This document shows positions 5,276 through 6,281 of a stretch of 6,281 nucleotides of DNA, in pieces. Made by a program: the position numbers and the translations under genes. How positions within the stretch are numbered: position 1 is the stretch's first letter; the number at the start of each line of letters is the position of its first letter. Source of the DNA: Flavobacteriia bacterium (GTDB lineage: Bacteria > Bacteroidota > Bacteroidia > Flavobacteriales > Flavobacteriaceae); assembly GCA_011330545.1 (NCBI GenBank), contig DRQI01000448.1:1-6281 (forward strand), read 5' to 3'. The notes under the pieces are model-generated. The model ran no database searches, was not told where the DNA came from, and saw only the letters and a list, made by a program, of their open reading frames with translations.

Positions 5276-6061
5276 ATGAAAATAGCCATCATAGGAGCCG
5301 GAAACTTAGGCCTATCCATAGCCAAAGGACTCATCGTCAATAATACGATAACCACCTTATACCTCACCAAACGAAAAACTGAGGGCATACAACATTGGGA
5401 AGAATATGAAAATGTCACCGTAAGTTCAGATAATAAAGAAGCCGTACAAAATTCAGACATTCTCATATTTGCCGTACAGCCAAGGCATTTTAAAGATATT
5501 TTAGAAGAAATACATCATTTGTTAACCGAAAAACATGTCATTATTTCTACGATTACAGGTTTTAAAATCGAAAAAATAGAGCGTCTAATCGGAGTCGATA
5601 ACCATATTATCCGTTCAATGCCCAATACAGCTATTTCAGTAGGTAAATCGGTTACCTGTATTTGTAGTAATAAAAAGGGTAAAGAACGTATCAATATAGC
5701 ATCGGCAATTTTTAACGGATTAGGAACGTCAATAGAAATTCCCGAAGAACAAATGCAAGCGGCCACCGTAATTTGTGCCAGTGGCATTGCCTTTTGGATG
5801 CGGTTGATTAGAGCTACCACACAAGGTGCCATCCAATTGGGTTTCGAAGCTAATGTTGCCCAAGAAATGGCCATGCAAACTTGCCTAGGGGCGGCGAGTT
5901 TATTAGTAGAAACCGGTAACCATCCCGAAGAAGAAATCGATAAAGTAACCACTCCAAGAGGATGTACCATCGAAGGCTTAAACGAAATGGAACATCAAGG
6001 CTTGAGTTCGTCATTAATCAAAGGCTTGGTAACCTCTTTTAATAAGATTAGTCAAATATAA
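5276..6061 (+). CDS. proC: Pyrroline-5-carboxylate reductase
   Basis: ProC reduces 1-pyrroline-5-carboxylate to proline with NAD(P)H in the cytoplasm. The 261 residues match the family length. Visible are the Rossmann loop GAGNLG (7-12), FAVQPR (65-70), the MPNTAISVG segment (115-123), and the C-terminal signature TTPRGCTIEGLNEME (225-239). The segment that usually reads SGPAY is ASGIAFW (168-174) here, with Ile for Pro; I think this is common in Bacteroidota relatives but cannot check it. It lies between argC and argD, all on one strand, and probably links proline and arginine synthesis through their shared glutamate semialdehyde chemistry. It starts after a 58-base gap with an A-rich run before the ATG, so it is translated independently of argC. 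Whether it shares the arginine mRNA is likely but unproven. Confidence 0.95.
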   Translation: MKIAIIGAGNLGLSIAKGLIVNNTITTLYLTKRKTEGIQHWEEYENVTVSSDNKEAVQNSDILIFAVQPRHFKDILEEIHHLLTEKHVIISTITGFKIEKIERLIGVDNHIIRSMPNTAISVGKSVTCICSNKKGKERINIASAIFNGLGTSIEIPEEQMQAATVICASGIAFWMRLIRATTQGAIQLGFEANVAQEMAMQTCLGAASLLVETGNHPEEEIDKVTTPRGCTIEGLNEMEHQGLSSSLIKGLVTSFNKISQI

Positions 6062-6074
6062 AATAGAATTCATC

Positions 6075-6102
6075 TGTCATTCCCGCAAAGGCGGAAACCC
6101 GG
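6075..6102 (+). repeat. REP-like hairpin unit (TGTCATTCCCGC type)
   Basis: The GC-rich stretch TGTCATTCCCGC-AAAG-GCGGAAACCCGG stands out from its AT-rich surroundings. TTCCCGC (6080-6086) pairs with GCGGAAA (6091-6097) around the AAAG loop with one C-A mismatch. The pattern resembles the widespread dispersed repeat of the form GTCATTCCCGC-loop-GCGGGAATCC seen in many bacterial genomes. The right arm appears to have decayed by one base. It is not followed by a T-run, so it is not a good intrinsic terminator, but it could affect mRNA ends between proC and argD. Confidence 0.55.
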
Positions 6103-6170
6103 AAAATAACTCAAATGTCAAATAGTAAACTTACTTAAAAGATATTTTCTTTTATAAATTTAAAAAAATT

Positions 6171-6281
6171 ATGAACCTATTCAATGTATATCCACGCTAC
6201 AACGTTACTCCTGTCAAGGCAAAAGATTGTATGGTAACAGATGATAAAGATATTCAATACCTCGACCTGTATGGCGGCCAT
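6171..6281 (+). CDS. argD: ArgD-type acyl-ornithine aminotransferase, N-terminal 37 codons only
   Basis: The frame opens with MNLFNVYPRYNV and continues in frame to the window edge at YLDLYGGH. The segment VYPRYNVTPVKAKDC followed by D(x)nYLDLYGGH is the typical N-terminus of class III PLP aminotransferases of the acetyl/succinylornithine group; the catalytic lysine lies beyond the window. The enzyme would transaminate acyl-glutamate semialdehyde with glutamate to give acyl-ornithine, directly after the ArgC step. Ornithine aminotransferase and related enzymes share this N-terminal pattern, so the choice rests on the position in the arginine cluster. It follows proC after 109 bases containing a REP-like hairpin; no strong promoter is evident in that gap. 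Confidence 0.85.
   Translation, partial: MNLFNVYPRYNVTPVKAKDCMVTDDKDIQYLDLYGGH

Noticed and set aside
5197..5466. Minus-strand frame of 89 codons over the argC end, the gap and the proC start
   Set aside because: The hydrophobic stretch comes from the complement of A-rich leader and Rossmann-fold codons; no homology is recognised, and it opposes argC and proC.
5515..5970. Minus-strand frame of 151 codons inside proC
   Set aside because: Fully antisense to a clear proC with intact motifs; no domain or start context supports it.
6143..6162. TAnnTTTG-like boxes (TATTTTCT, TAAATTTA) before argD as an internal promoter
   Set aside because: Neither has a TTG 17-23 bases upstream and each deviates from consensus, so I do not call a promoter.

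Overview
The window looks like a piece of a Bacteroidota chromosome, most likely Flavobacteriia. The DNA is AT-rich and the genes lack clear Shine-Dalgarno sequences. There are A-rich stretches before starts and a TTG/TAnnTTTG-like promoter candidate. The gene order (GNAT, argG, argC, proC, argD) is the one I associate with flavobacterial arginine clusters. The genus cannot be told from the sequence alone.

Layout: the left third (1-2036) is a two-gene unit on the minus strand. An alpha/beta hydrolase of the monoacylglycerol lipase/lysophospholipase type comes first. It overlaps by an ATGA the start of an MltD-like lytic transglycosylase, which runs off the left edge just as a LysM repeat begins. 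A 396-bp divergent intergenic region (2037-2432) follows. From 2433 to the right edge is a plus-strand arginine cluster: a GNAT acyltransferase (probable N-acyl-glutamate synthase), argG, argC, proC, and the first 37 codons of an argD-type aminotransferase. The first three genes are joined by 4-bp ATGA overlaps. proC and argD follow gaps of 58 and 109 bp, which hold a dyad and a REP-like hairpin respectively.

The most interesting element is in the divergent region. At 2269-2337 there is a 22-codon reading frame starting with GTG whose C-terminal half reads TSRRRFATRRP, with five Arg codons near its end. It is followed 18 nt later by a GC-containing hairpin and a run of six T (2356-2383). An alternative pairing (2332-2344 with 2356-2365) would sequester the whole 5' arm of that hairpin. 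This is the layout of a classical ribosome-mediated transcription attenuator, here sensing charged tRNA-Arg and controlling the arginine cluster. I do not know of a characterised arginine attenuator in Bacteroidota. Both the leader and the pairings were derived by hand and need comparative support.

How the genes work together: the GNAT would acylate glutamate (acetyl or, as in Bacteroides, succinyl), ArgC reduces the acyl-glutamyl phosphate, and the argD product transaminates the semialdehyde. ArgG acts late, joining citrulline and aspartate. ProC makes proline from pyrroline-5-carboxylate, tying proline synthesis to the same glutamate-derived pool. The remaining arginine genes (argB, argF/argF', argE, argH) are not in the window and would be expected to the right.
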